Assembly: GCF_005517195.1 (NCBI RefSeq)
Contig: NZ_CP040244.1
Coordinates: 7,396,001 to 7,460,000, forward strand
From: Streptomyces vilmorinianum
GTDB taxonomy: Bacteria > Actinomycetota > Actinomycetes > Streptomycetales > Streptomycetaceae
Direction of reading: 5' to 3'
Length of the DNA stretch: 64,000 bases
Position numbers and translations under genes: made by a program. The notes below the pieces were generated by a model. That model had not been told where the DNA came from, ran no database searches, and saw only the letters and a program-made list of their open reading frames with translations. This document shows, in pieces, positions 17,940 through 27,600 of the stretch (position 1 is its first letter; the number at the start of each line of letters is the position of its first letter).

Positions 17940-19226
17940 TCAGCCCCGCGCGCCCGCGCCCGTATCCCTCGCCGTGCCCGCGCCCAGCCGGCCGCCCCGC
18001 CCCAGCGCGCCCACCGCCGCCGCGCAGCCGAGGCCGACCCCGCACAGGACCAGCCACGGCGCCGCCGACCACCCCGTCACGTCGAGCAGCACGCCCGTCC
18101 CCAGGTTCCCTAGCGTGATCCCGACCCCGCACACGGTGTTGTAGAGCCCGTAGTGCGTGGCCACCCACCGCCCGCCCGAGAGGGCGACGACGGTGTCCAT
18201 CTCGTACGGGTAGAGCACCGCGTTCGCGACCGCCAGGGCCGCCGCGCACAGCAGCAGACCCACGAGCCCGGGCACCCCCACCGGCAGCAGGAACGCCGCG
18301 CCCATCAGCCCGAGGCCGAGGACCAGACACCGCTCGCGCGTGAGCCGCGCCCGGCACCAGGCCGTGATCCGCAGCTGCCCGGCCAGCGCCACGAGCGCGG
18401 AGACCACGAACAGCGCGGTCGTCGCCGCCGTGCCGTCCGCCGCCAGCGGGAGCGCCAGATAGACCTGGAAGGACAGGACGTACGAGCCGGTCATCGCCAA
18501 CGAGAAGAGCCAGAAGGTGCGGTTGGCGAGCACGGTACGGAACTGGCCCCGCTCCTCGGTCGACTCGGAGGCTTCGGAGGCTTCGGAGGCCTTCTCCCGT
18601 AGCCGTACCGGCAGATGCCGCAGCTGTACGAGCGTCAGCGCGGCGAACAGCACCGCCGCCACCACGCACGTCAGCCGGAACGACACCCCGGTCAGCGCCA
18701 CCCCCACCAGCGGCCCGAGCAGGATCCCCGCCTGGTAGTACGTGTTGAAGAGCGCGAACGCCTCCACGCGCCGCTCCTCCCCCGCCTCCGCCGCGAGATA
18801 CGCCCGCACGGCCGGGTTGAACAGCGCCCCCGCGAGCCCCGTCGCCAGGGACGCGGCGATCAGCATCGGCAGCGACTGGGCGAAGGCGAGCGCCCCGAAG
18901 CCGACCGTCCGCAGCGCGCAGCCGGCCACGATCAGCGGCTTGAAGCCGAGCCGGTCGGCCAGCGCCCCGCCCACCAGGAACATGCCCTGCTGGGAGAGGT
19001 TCCGGGCGCCGAGGACGAGCCCGACCGCCCAGGCCGCCATCCCCAGACCGTCGGCGAGATGCGCGGCGAGGTACGGCATCAGCATGTAGAAGCCGAGGTT
19101 GATGGTCAGCTGGTTGAGGAAGAGCAGCCGTACCGCCGGTTCGAAGCTACGGCTCTGGCGCCAGATCCCGCCCTTGGCGGAGGCCTTCGCGGAGGCCTTG
19201 GCGGAGGCCTCGGTCCGCGCGCTCAT
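17940..19226 (-). CDS. MFS transporter coupled to a cysteine-synthase-like gene
   Basis: A 428-residue major facilitator protein with about 12 hydrophobic segments (first LLFLNQLTINLGFYMLMPYL) and the motif-A-like GGALADRLGFKPLI after helix 2. The N-terminus has an ASAK tandem tripeptide-like repeat. Its ATG overlaps the stop of the upstream PLP-enzyme gene by 4 nt (ATGA), implying translational coupling. The transporter therefore probably exports or imports the enzyme's product or substrate. Substrate unknown. Confidence 0.9.
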   Translation of the reverse strand: MSARTEASAKASAKASAKGGIWRQSRSFEPAVRLLFLNQLTINLGFYMLMPYLAAHLADGLGMAAWAVGLVLGARNLSQQGMFLVGGALADRLGFKPLIVAGCALRTVGFGALAFAQSLPMLIAASLATGLAGALFNPAVRAYLAAEAGEERRVEAFALFNTYYQAGILLGPLVGVALTGVSFRLTCVVAAVLFAALTLVQLRHLPVRLREKASEASEASESTEERGQFRTVLANRTFWLFSLAMTGSYVLSFQVYLALPLAADGTAATTALFVVSALVALAGQLRITAWCRARLTRERCLVLGLGLMGAAFLLPVGVPGLVGLLLCAAALAVANAVLYPYEMDTVVALSGGRWVATHYGLYNTVCGVGITLGNLGTGVLLDVTGWSAAPWLVLCGVGLGCAAAVGALGRGGRLGAGTARDTGAGARG

Positions 19227-20239
19227 CGGACCCGCTCGAGCACGCGGCGGGTCCAGCCGTCGACCGCGCCGCCGCTCTCGTACGCCGCCGGCTCCTCGCG
19301 TACCGGAGCGTCGAGCAGCCCGTGCGCCGCGCAGAACTCGTCGCTGAAGACGGAGTCGAAGTACCGCTGCGGGCCGTCCGGGAAGACCGCCGCGATCCGC
19401 GTCCCGCGCGGCCGGGTACGGGCCAGCCACCCCGCGACCAGCGCGACCGCGCCCACGCTCCAGCCTCCGGTGGCGAACTGACGCGACGCCAGGCGCCGGG
19501 CCGACCGGACCGCGTCCGCCGGCCCCACCCAGTGGATCTCGTCGAAGGCGCCGTGGTCGACGTTGCCGGGGTGGATCGAGGAGCCGAGCCCGCGCATCAG
19601 CCGTTCGCCGGCCGGGAGGCCGAAGACGGTGGACGCCACGGAGTCCACGCCGACGAGCTCCAGGGCGGGGCTCGACGTGGCGCGCAGGGCGCGGGCGATG
19701 CCCGCCGAGTGCCCGCCCGTCCCCACCGCGCAGACGAGGACGTCGATCCTGTCGAGTTGCCCGGAGAGTTCGGCGGCGAGCCCGCCGTACGCCGCGGGGT
19801 TGTCGGGGTTGCCGTACTGGTTCGGCCACCAGGCTCCGTCGAGGCCGGTGAGCAGCTCCGCGACCCGGTCCATCCGGGCCTGCTGCCAGCCGCCCTGCGG
19901 GCTCGGCTCGGGCACGACGTGGACCTGGGCGCCGTGGGCGACGAGCATCCGCTCGACGATCGGTTCGAGGCCCGGGTCGGTGACGACGTGGACGGGGTGC
20001 CCGTGCAGGACCCCGGCGAGCGCCAGGCCGAGGCCGAGGGTGCCCGAGGTCGACTCGACGACGGGCGCGCCGGGCCGCAGCTCACCGCGGCGGCGCGCCT
20101 GCTCGACCATGTAGAGGGCGGCGCGGTCCTTGATGCCGCCGAAGTTGAAGCCTTCGAGCTTGGCCCAGTAGCCGTCGTCCATCCACAGCACGGGGGTGTT
20201 GCCGACGGTCTGCTCGGCCAGGGACAGCAGTTTGCTCAT
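19223..20239 (-). CDS. PLP-dependent cysteine-synthase-family enzyme
   Basis: A 338-residue fold-type II PLP enzyme. The PLP lysine lies in LEGFNFGGIKDRAALYMVEQ (about residue 38). The substrate loop reads VESTSGTLGLGLALAGV rather than the usual TSGNTG, so the asparagine is missing. The phosphate-binding glycine loop is VCAVGTGGHSAGIARAL. Relatives make cysteine, 2,3-diaminopropionate precursors or other beta-substituted alanines; the altered substrate loop argues against ordinary CysK. The ATG at 20239 is used. The gene is coupled to an MFS transporter by a 4-nt overlap. Confidence 0.88.
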   Translation of the reverse strand: MSKLLSLAEQTVGNTPVLWMDDGYWAKLEGFNFGGIKDRAALYMVEQARRRGELRPGAPVVESTSGTLGLGLALAGVLHGHPVHVVTDPGLEPIVERMLVAHGAQVHVVPEPSPQGGWQQARMDRVAELLTGLDGAWWPNQYGNPDNPAAYGGLAAELSGQLDRIDVLVCAVGTGGHSAGIARALRATSSPALELVGVDSVASTVFGLPAGERLMRGLGSSIHPGNVDHGAFDEIHWVGPADAVRSARRLASRQFATGGWSVGAVALVAGWLARTRPRGTRIAAVFPDGPQRYFDSVFSDEFCAAHGLLDAPVREEPAAYESGGAVDGWTRRVLERVR

Positions 20240-20320
20240 GGGAGATACGTCCTTGGGGTGGTACGCGGAAGCGCGTGAGCGCGGAAGGAACCGGGGTCGT
20301 CGTGTGTCGTGCGACCCGGT

Positions 20321-20695
20321 TCAGTTCCGGTCCACTCCGAGGGCGATCAGCAGCCGGCCCGGCTCGGGGCCGGGACCCGCCCTGCCCCGGACGCAGCGCG
20401 CGTGCGGAGGGGCGGGGAAGAGCTCCGCGTACGACAGGACGGCGGTTCCCGCGGCGTCCGGCACCGGGGACTGCGGCGCGACCTGCGCGGGCAGATGGGC
20501 GTCGAAGGACCACGTCTCGCCCGGCCGCTCACAGCCGTGCGGCAGAGCGGGCGCGGAGGCGGTGGTCGCGCCGGCGACGGGGAGCATGTGCCCGTGCGAA
20601 CCGTGGCAGACGCTCACGAGGAGGGCGAGGAGCGCGAGCAGGACGAAGACGGCGGGCGCCCGCCGCCGCACGTCAGTCACCGCTCCGTCACTCAT
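20321..20695 (-). CDS. Small hypothetical membrane-anchored or secreted protein
   Basis: About 124 residues. One hydrophobic segment near the N-terminus (AVFVLLALLALLVSVCHG) is followed by a His/Gly-rich HGSHGHMLP stretch and a Pro/Ala-rich exterior part. No family recognised. The ATG at 20695 is a choice among several starts; a GTG at 20680 is possible. It lies 81 bp upstream of the cysteine-synthase-like gene on the same strand, so it may belong to that operon. Confidence 0.6.
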   Translation of the reverse strand: MSDGAVTDVRRRAPAVFVLLALLALLVSVCHGSHGHMLPVAGATTASAPALPHGCERPGETWSFDAHLPAQVAPQSPVPDAAGTAVLSYAELFPAPPHARCVRGRAGPGPEPGRLLIALGVDRN

Positions 20696-20780
20696 GGTGC
20701 GCGCGACACTACGGTTCGGCGCCGTGCAGTCGCAAAGCGACAGGCCCCGTTTTGGCCACCGTTTACTTATGGGCGTACGG

Positions 20781-21521
20781 CTACAGATTCCGCTCGGCGT
20801 AGACCTGCATCGCGTCGCGGACAAGGAGGGCGGTGCCCTCGCCGTGCCGGTCGTAGTTGGCGGTGAAACGCGGGTCGTCGACGTACATCCGGCCGAGGCC
20901 GATCACGTACTCCTTCGACGGCGTCGTGGTGATCGACAGCCACTCGACGTGGCGCCGCGTGATCGCCTGGACGTCGTCGCTGTCGGCGGCGAGGCCGTCC
21001 CGCGCCGCCTGCGCGAAGTCGCGGGCGATACCGGCCTGCTCGTCCATGAAGGCCTTCTTCTGCGCGGCGCCGAGCGAGCGCCACCAGCGGTCGCCCTTCT
21101 CGTACGCCTCGCGGCCCCAGCGCTGGGTGACCTCCTCCTCGTACTGCGTGTGATCGAACCCGTCGAACACTTCCTCGGCCATGAGCTCTTCTCCGTTCTC
21201 GGTCTTGTGGAGAGTGGTCCGCACGGCCTCGATCTGCCGCCCGATGCGCTCCCGCTCCTGCTCCAGGAGGAGGAGATGGGTGCGCAGGGCGGCGGACGTG
21301 TCCCGCTGGCCTTCGAGGACCTCGGCGACGGCGGGCAGGGAGAGCCCCAGCTCGCGCAGCAGCAGAATGCGCTGGAGCCGCACGAGCGCCGCCTGGTCGT
21401 AGTACCGGTAACCGTTGGCGCCGATCCGGCTCGGCTCCAGCAGTCCCAGCTCGCCGTAGTGGCGGAGGGTGCGACTGGTGGTGCCGGCCTTCTTGGCGAT
21501 CTCTTGGATCGACCACTCCAT
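20781..21521 (-). CDS. MerR-family regulator with TipAS-like ligand domain
   Basis: A 246-residue protein. The MerR winged helix is at the N-terminus (WSIQEIAKKAGTTSRTLRHY, then GYRYYDQAALVRLQRILLL), followed by a coiled-coil linker (about 75-115). The C-terminal TipAS-type domain includes EVTQRWGREAYEKGDRWWRS. The architecture is that of S. lividans TipAL, which binds thiopeptide antibiotics covalently; whether this one binds a drug is not shown. The ATG at 21521 lies 7 nt downstream of the -10 box, so the mRNA appears leaderless. Confidence 0.93.
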   Translation of the reverse strand: MEWSIQEIAKKAGTTSRTLRHYGELGLLEPSRIGANGYRYYDQAALVRLQRILLLRELGLSLPAVAEVLEGQRDTSAALRTHLLLLEQERERIGRQIEAVRTTLHKTENGEELMAEEVFDGFDHTQYEEEVTQRWGREAYEKGDRWWRSLGAAQKKAFMDEQAGIARDFAQAARDGLAADSDDVQAITRRHVEWLSITTTPSKEYVIGLGRMYVDDPRFTANYDRHGEGTALLVRDAMQVYAERNL

Positions 21522-21528
21522 ACCGAAA

Positions 21529-21560
21529 ACGCTAGATCTTGACGTTGCGTAAAGGTCAAG
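21529..21560 (-). promoter_or_regulatory. MerR-type autoregulated promoter with 19-bp spacer
   Basis: On the minus strand TTGACC (21559-21554) and TAGCGT (21534-21529) are separated by 19 bp, the extended spacing typical of MerR-controlled promoters. The spacer forms a palindrome, CTTGACC...CGTCAAG (21560-21538), the expected operator. The A of the ATG is the eighth base after the -10. Confidence 0.85.
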
Positions 21561-21593
21561 CCCGAAAGATGTGGTGGGAGACGACGCGGCACG

Positions 21594-21632
21594 ACGAAGG
21601 CCCGGATCCAGTGACTGGATCCGGGCCTTCGT
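21594..21632 (-). terminator. Strong hairpin downstream of tRNA-fMet
   Basis: ACGAAGGCCCGGATCCAG pairs with CTGGATCCGGGCCTTCGT over 18 bp around a TGA loop. It lies 11 bp beyond the tRNA and before the MerR promoter, so it ends the tRNA transcript. Confidence 0.8.
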
Positions 21633-21642
21633 TGCTACTGAG

Positions 21643-21716
21643 TAGCGGGGACAGGATTTGAACCTGCGACCTCTGGGTTATGAGCCCAGCGAGCTACCGA
21701 GCTGCTCCACCCCGCG
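21643..21716 (-). tRNA. tRNA-Met(CAT), initiator type
   Basis: A 74-nt cloverleaf with anticodon loop CTCATAA and the three consecutive G-C pairs (GGG/CCC) of the anticodon stem that mark initiator tRNA. Position 1 (C) is unpaired with position 72 (T), another initiator feature. CCA is not encoded. Confidence 0.96.
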
Positions 21717-21811
21717 TCGGTGAATATGACCTTACGGCATGGTGAGCCGATCCCCTAATCCGTTTTCCCGGCACCGGCTCGGCGGCCGCTCGGCGGCCGC
21801 TCAGCAGCCGC

Positions 21812-22291
21812 TCAGCAGCCGCAGTCCTCGGAGTCGACCGGAGCCGTCAGCGGGTCCGCGTCCTTCTTCGCGGGCCCTTCCCAGGTCTCGTACGGGAAGC
21901 CCTCGCGTACCCAGTACTCGAAGCCGCCGAGCATCTCCTTCACCTGGTACCCGAGCTGGGCCAGGGCGAGCGCGGCGCGCGTGGCGCCGTTGCAGCCGGG
22001 GCCCCAGCAGTACGTGACCACGGGCACGGACTTGTCGAGCAGCTGCTCGGCCTGCTCGGCGATGAGCGCGGTCGGCAGGTGGACCGCGCCGGGGACATGG
22101 CCCTGGTCCCAGGAGGCGGTGGAGCGGGAGTCGAGGACCACGAAGCCGGGGTCGCCGTCGGCGGCGAGGGCGGAGGCGACATCGGAGACGTCGGCGTGGA
22201 AGGCGAGGCTGGCGGAGAAGTAGGCGGCCGCGGCGGCGGGAGTGGCCGGCGGGGTACGAAGTACGGCGTTGACCTGCGCGGTTGTCGTCAT
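21812..22291 (-). CDS. Rhodanese-like domain protein
   Basis: A 159-residue single-domain rhodanese. Core elements are VLDSRSTASWDQGHVPGAVH and the active-site loop VTYCWGPGCNGATRAA (catalytic Cys in CWGPGCNG). It ends in a CxC tail (EDCGC), which is unusual and could shuttle sulfur or bind metal. The ATG at 22291 has no visible ribosome binding site. TAGATT lies 7 nt upstream with TTCAGC 17 bp before it, so a leaderless message is possible but the promoter is weak. It is divergent from an ECF41-like sigma gene. Confidence 0.9.
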   Translation of the reverse strand: MTTTAQVNAVLRTPPATPAAAAAYFSASLAFHADVSDVASALAADGDPGFVVLDSRSTASWDQGHVPGAVHLPTALIAEQAEQLLDKSVPVVTYCWGPGCNGATRAALALAQLGYQVKEMLGGFEYWVREGFPYETWEGPAKKDADPLTAPVDSEDCGC

Positions 22292-22472
22292 GCGTGAAAA
22301 TCTACGGCTGAAGATCAACACGCTGAAGTGGCAATGCCCGGTACCGAAGCCGATCGGCCGGGGAAAGCCGGGCGTTCGCCGGGGGGCGACGGGGATCTCA
22401 CGCCTCGGTCACGTTTCGCGGATGCCGTCCGTCATGCCCATGACGGGAATCGACGAGGGAGAGGCACAGACC

Positions 22473-23348
22473 ATGGACGAGAAGGACCTCCTGGCCGAGC
22501 GCTTCCAGGCCGACCGCACCCACCTGAAAGCGGTCGCCTACCGGATGCTCGGGTCGCTCAGCGAGGCCGAGGACGCCGTCCAGGAAGCGTGGCTCAAGCT
22601 CAACCGCGCCGACATCAGCGAGGTGCGGAACCTCAGCGGCTGGCTGACGACGGTCGTCGGCCGGGTCTGCCTGGACATGCTGCGCTCGCGCGCCTCCCGC
22701 CGCGAGGACCCGCTGGAGTACTACGTCCCCGACCCGGTGGTCCGCGGCACGGACGGCACCACCACCGACCCCGAGCAGGAGGCGCTCCTGGCCGACTCGG
22801 TGGGCCTGGCGCTGCTCGTGGTCCTGGAGACGCTGGGGCCGGCCGAGCGGCTGGCGTTCGTCCTGCACGACATGTTCGCGGTCTCCTTCGACGAGATCGC
22901 CCAAATCGTGGACCGCACCCCGGCCGCGACGCGCCAGCTCGCCAGCCGCGCCCGCCGCCGCGTGCAGGGCGCGGTCCCGGCCCCCGCACCGGACGTCACC
23001 CGTCAGCGCGAGGTCGTCGACGCCTTCATGGCGGCCTCCCAGGGCGGCGACTTCGAGGGCCTTCTCGCGGTCCTCGACCCGGACGTGGTCCTGCGCGCGG
23101 ACGGCGGCAAGCTGCTCGCGGCGGCCTCGAAGCTGGTCCGCGGCGCCGAGGCGGTCATCGGCCAGGCCCTCACCTTCGCCCGCTACCGCCGCGCCTACCG
23201 CACGGTCCTGGTCAACGGCGCCCCCGGCGTGGTCTCCCTGGTGGACGGCCGCCCGGCGGGCCTGATGGCGTTCACGGTCGTGGACGACCGCATCGTGGAG
23301 ATCCAGATCCTGGCGGACCCGGAGCGCCTGGCGGCGCTGAACGTCTGA
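22473..23348 (+). CDS. ECF41-like sigma factor with SnoaL-like C-terminal domain
   Basis: A 291-residue sigma factor. Region 2 contains KAVAYRMLGSLSEAEDAVQE; region 4 contains LGPAERLAFVLHDMFAVSFD and TPAATRQLASRARRRVQG. The C-terminal SnoaL-like extension (about 180-291) has the ECF41 elements RADGGK and ADPERL (compare NPDKL), through which this group self-regulates without a classical anti-sigma factor. The ATG at 22473 follows GGGAGAGG at 9 nt; an ATG at 22440 is in frame. The divergent neighbour is a rhodanese, whereas ECF41 genes usually sit beside a carboxymuconolactone decarboxylase or oxidoreductase. Confidence 0.92.
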   Translation: MDEKDLLAERFQADRTHLKAVAYRMLGSLSEAEDAVQEAWLKLNRADISEVRNLSGWLTTVVGRVCLDMLRSRASRREDPLEYYVPDPVVRGTDGTTTDPEQEALLADSVGLALLVVLETLGPAERLAFVLHDMFAVSFDEIAQIVDRTPAATRQLASRARRRVQGAVPAPAPDVTRQREVVDAFMAASQGGDFEGLLAVLDPDVVLRADGGKLLAAASKLVRGAEAVIGQALTFARYRRAYRTVLVNGAPGVVSLVDGRPAGLMAFTVVDDRIVEIQILADPERLAALNV

Positions 23349-23465
23349 CGGGGCGGGGTGGGGCGGGGCGGGTGCCTTTCGCGTGAACGACGTGAACGAG
23401 AGGTGGCCGTGCGGCGGCTAGCATCGCGGGCTCGGGACAATCCCGGTGACCGGACGGAGTGGGCT

Positions 23466-24344
23466 GTGGCGCGACCGCGCGTGGGTGTGGCGGTACTGAC
23501 GATGGGCACCCGGCCCGCCGAACTCCGGGCGCTGCTCGACTCGGTGACCGGCCAGGACGAGCCGGCCGCCCGCGTCGTCGTGGTCGGCAACGGCACCGGT
23601 TCGCTTCCCGACCTCCCCGAAGGGGTCACCGGTGTCGAGCTGCCGGAGAACCGGGGCGTGTCGGGCGGCCGGAACGTCGCGATCGGGGTCCTGCGCGAGT
23701 TCGGCGACGTCGACGTCCTGGTGGACCTGGACGACGACGGCCTGCTGGTCGACACGGACGTCTTCCGCCGGCTCTCGGACCTGTACGAGGCGGATCCCCG
23801 GCTGGGCATCGTCTCGTTCCGCATCGCCGACGAGACCGGCGAGACCCAGCGCCGCCACGTGCCCCGCCTGGGCGCGAAGGACCCTCTGCGCGGGGGCGAG
23901 GTGACGACCTTCCTCGGCGGCGGCCACGGCCTGTCGATGCGGATGCTGGACCAGATCGGCGGCTGGCCGGAGGAGTTCTTCTTCACCCACGAGGAGACCG
24001 ACCTCGCCTGGCGTGCCCTCGATGGCGGATGGAAGGTGCTGTACGCGCCGGAACTGCTCCTGCAACACCCGAAGACCAGCCCGGCCCGACACGCCGTCTA
24101 CTACCGGATGACCGCCCGCAATCGCGTCTGGCTGGCCAAGCGAAACCTGCCCGCTCTCCTCGTCCCCGCCTACCTGGGCGTATGGACGCTCCTGACCCTG
24201 GCCCGCACACGGTCCCTGCCGGGCCTGAAGGCCTGGTTCGCCGGCTTCGCCGAAGGCGTACGCCGCCCGGGCGGCGCCAGAACCCCCATGCGCTGGTCCA
24301 CGGTCTGGCGCATGAGCCGCCTGGGCCGCCCACCGGTCGTCTAG
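23466..24344 (+). CDS. Family 2 glycosyltransferase
   Basis: A 292-residue GT-A fold protein. It has an N-terminal nucleotide-binding strand (VGVAVLTMGTRPAELRALLD), the metal-binding DLDDDGLL motif, LGGGHGLSMRMLDQIGGWPE, and FFTHEETDLAWRALDGGW, which supplies the acceptor-site acidic residues. It probably transfers a sugar to a cell-surface glycan; acceptor unknown. The hydrophobic LLVPAYLGVWTLLTLA near the C-terminus may attach it to the membrane. The GTG at 23466 follows GGAG at 6 nt. Confidence 0.88.
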   Translation: MARPRVGVAVLTMGTRPAELRALLDSVTGQDEPAARVVVVGNGTGSLPDLPEGVTGVELPENRGVSGGRNVAIGVLREFGDVDVLVDLDDDGLLVDTDVFRRLSDLYEADPRLGIVSFRIADETGETQRRHVPRLGAKDPLRGGEVTTFLGGGHGLSMRMLDQIGGWPEEFFFTHEETDLAWRALDGGWKVLYAPELLLQHPKTSPARHAVYYRMTARNRVWLAKRNLPALLVPAYLGVWTLLTLARTRSLPGLKAWFAGFAEGVRRPGGARTPMRWSTVWRMSRLGRPPVV

Positions 24345-24390
24345 CCGGACCTTGCCCCTCCATCCGCGCGCACCGGACGGGCTGAAACGA

Positions 24391-24431
24391 CGACGCGCCC
24401 CGGCCGGTCGGAACCCGGTCGGGGCGCGTCG
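24391..24431. terminator. Bidirectional terminator between glycosyltransferase and tRNA-Lys
   Basis: CGACGCGCCCCG pairs with CGGGGCGCGTCG (12 bp) around a 17-nt loop that has its own partial pairing. It lies between convergent transcription units. Confidence 0.7.
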
Positions 24432-24438
24432 CCATCGG

Positions 24439-24511
24439 TAGGCCGTGTGGGACTCGAACCCACAACCAACGGATTAAAAGTCCGCTGCTCTGCCAATTGA
24501 GCTAACGGCCC
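24439..24511 (-). tRNA. tRNA-Lys(TTT)
   Basis: A 73-nt cloverleaf with anticodon loop CTTTTAA, acceptor GGGCCGT/ACGGCCT and T-loop TTCGAGT. CCA is not encoded. Confidence 0.96.
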
Positions 24512-24648
24512 TTGGCACATCACCCACGAGCATAGCCGCATAGATCCCCGGAACCGATCGGGTATCCGACTCGGCCCCGTCTCCGCGAGGCCCGCCCGGA
24601 TGGCCGGGCGGACCCCGCGGGTGGGGTCGGTACAGGGGCGGTGCAGGG

Positions 24649-27600
24649 TCAGTACAGGCCCTTGAAAGCGTTCCAGCCGGCGGTGCCGATCAGGACCCGG
24701 GTGCCGTACAGGCCCGTGCCCGTGCCGCTGTAGCCCCAGAGGCGGCCGGAGGTGTCCCGGGCGACCAGGTCCGCTCTGCCGTCGCTCGACAGGTCGCCGA
24801 CGCCCACCAGGGAGGAGTACACGCCCCAGCCGCCGCCGACCTTGACCCGGGGCGACACGCCGCCGGTCGCCGTGCCGTAGTAGCGCCACAGCACGCCCGA
24901 GCCGTCGACGCCCAGCAGATCGCCGCGGCCGTCCCGGTTCAGGTCGCCCGCGCCGACGATCTTCTTGTACAGCTTCCAGTTCGTGCCGATCCGCACCCGG
25001 GACTTCACCCGGTGGTCGGCCGTACCCGCGTAGAAGTACATGTCCCCCGTGGACGCCTGACGCGCGATCAGGTCGGTGAACCCGTCGCCGTTCACATCGC
25101 CCGGCGAGGTCAGCACGTCGTACTGACCCCAGCCCGCGCCGATCAGCGTGTACGGCGACGACGCCGAGACCACCTTTCCGCAGCCCGGCCGGTACGCCCG
25201 CAGCTGGTCGCCCACCCGGATCAGTACGTCCGCGCAGCCGTCGCCGTTCACATCACCGAACGGCACCAGCACCGAGGACGTCGGGAACGCCGCCCCCGTC
25301 CCCGCGATCCGCGCCGACACGCCGCCCGCGCCCGTACCCCGGTACATCGACACCAGACCCGCCGTGTCCATCACCAGCAGGTCGCCCAGACCGTCGTTCC
25401 CGGCCAGATCCCGCCACTCCGGCACACCGCCGGACACCTCGATCGCGCCCGAGACCGCGAGGTCCTGGCCCTGCCCGTCGGCGGTGTTCGCCGACAGCGT
25501 CCATGTGTACGTGCCGTTCGGGACGATCTTCCCCGTGGCCGTCCTGCCGTCCCAGGCCGCCGCGATCCGGCTCCGGGCCTCGCCGCCTCCGTACGTACGG
25601 ATCTCCGCGCCGGTCGCCTTGCGACGTACCGTCAGCTGCCACATCGACGCCGGCTTGGACAGCGACCAGGACGCCTTCCAGCCGTCGCCGACCCGCATGG
25701 CCGCCGGCGCGTTCGTCGCGGCCGCCGTCAGGTCGGAGGTGGGCACGCCGGGCCACACCACGTGGACGCGGTTGTCACCGTCCCGGTACGCGACGGGCCC
25801 GCCGAACCGGTCGACGGTCCACGCCTCCCGGCGGGCGCCGACGACGACCGCGGTCGCGGAGTCGTCGAGGAAACGCGTCTGGGCCTGCCCCGTGCGGAAG
25901 TCGGTGACCCGGAGCCTGAACGAGCCCCCCGGATCCCGGGCCACGTAGTAGCCGTCGCCGAGCAGACCGCCGGCGGCGGTCCCCGACCCCAGCGAGATCC
26001 TCGCCCCCGTCTTCAGGTCGACGACCCCCTGCTGGGAGATCTGACCGCACGTCCAGTACAGCCAGCGCCCGGCGGCCGCCTGGAGCTCCGTGGCCGGGCA
26101 GCCGGCGCCGGTCGTCACCTTGCCCAGGTCCCTGCCGGTGGCCAGGTCGACGCGGGCGACCTCACCGTTCGTGGACGTGCCCGTGAAGAGGGTGTCGCCC
26201 CAGAGTGCCGCCGCCGCCTTCGGCTGCTTCCGGACGACGGCCGGCGTGCCGGCCGCCGCGTCCAGATCCACGACGAGCGTCTCTCCGCCGTCGCCCTGGA
26301 ACACCGCCCACCGGCCGAAGGCGTCGGCGAGCTTCCCGTGCTGGTCCGCCGTGAGCGCCCGGCTCACCTGCCCGGAGGAGGTGCGGGCGACGACCTCCAG
26401 TGGCTTGAAGTCGTCGTGGGCCAGATAGACCGTACGGCCGTCACCACTGTCGAACAGCGGCGTCGTCCTCTCCAGCCGCTTCGGCTCCGCGCCCGCCCAG
26501 ACCGGCTGCGGATCACCGGTGTGGAGCGGGCCGACCGGCAGCGTCCGCCCGTGGAAGCCCGTGCCCTGCGGCCCGCCGCCCTCCAGGCTGGAGAGCCGGC
26601 CCGCGCCGAGCGCGATCGAGTGCACCGTCGCCGGCATCGGTTCGACGCGGCGCAGCTTCTCCAGGACCGGCGCGCCGCCCTCCTTGCCCGGAACGGCCTT
26701 GAGGACGGCCCAGTCGGTGGCGGAGCTGCCGCCGACGACGGCCGCGCCCCCGCCGCCGACCTGGCTGATCTCGCCCTCGGCCTTCTCCAGGAGGGTCTGC
26801 GACCGCCCGTCGGGGTGGAGCGCGACGAGCCGCCGCCTCAGGGCGGCGTCCTCGCCCGTGGCCTCGCCGAACGCGAGGACCCACGCGCCGACGATGCCGA
26901 TACGAGCGGTGCTCAGGCCCTCGGGAAGGACGAAGGTCTGCTCGGCACCGGCCAGGTCGGCGCGCTGCCGCACATGCACCCGGCGGCCCGCGTCGATCCA
27001 GGCGAGCCGGTCGGGGCTCACCGCCACCGGCGCGGCGAGCCCGCTCCCGGACGGGGTGGTCGCCGGGACCACGGTCATCCGCCCGGTGCTCAGATCGACG
27101 AGACCGAGGTCGCTGTACGTGACGTCGTACGGGTCCGAGGACCGGCCGAAGCGGATCACGGCGACGGTGGCGTCACCCGCCACGAGCCGCGCCGCGGGCA
27201 CGTTGGCGTCCGCGGGCCAGCCGGTCACGGGGATCGACGCGCCCGTCGGGTCGGCGGCGCGCCGCAGGTAGTAGCCGGCGGACGTCCCGAACTCCTCCGA
27301 GGCGCGCTGCTCGAAGAGCAGCTTGTCGCCGAGGAGCCCCCAGTAGCTCGCGGTCGGCGGCGTGTCGACGGCCCGCTCGGTGCCGGTCTCCAGGTCGCGG
27401 ACGACGTACGCGCCGAGTTCACGCTGGACGTACAGGTACCGCCCGCCGATACCGGACTCGGCGAAGGGGCGCCCCACCCCGTACCCGAGCGGAACGCTCT
27501 TCGAGGGGTCCGTGAAGTCCGTCCACCACAGTTCTCCGCCGGTGGTCCTCGCGGAGTCCTCGGTCTCGTGCACATAGCCCGTGGGGCCGACGGCGGTGAC

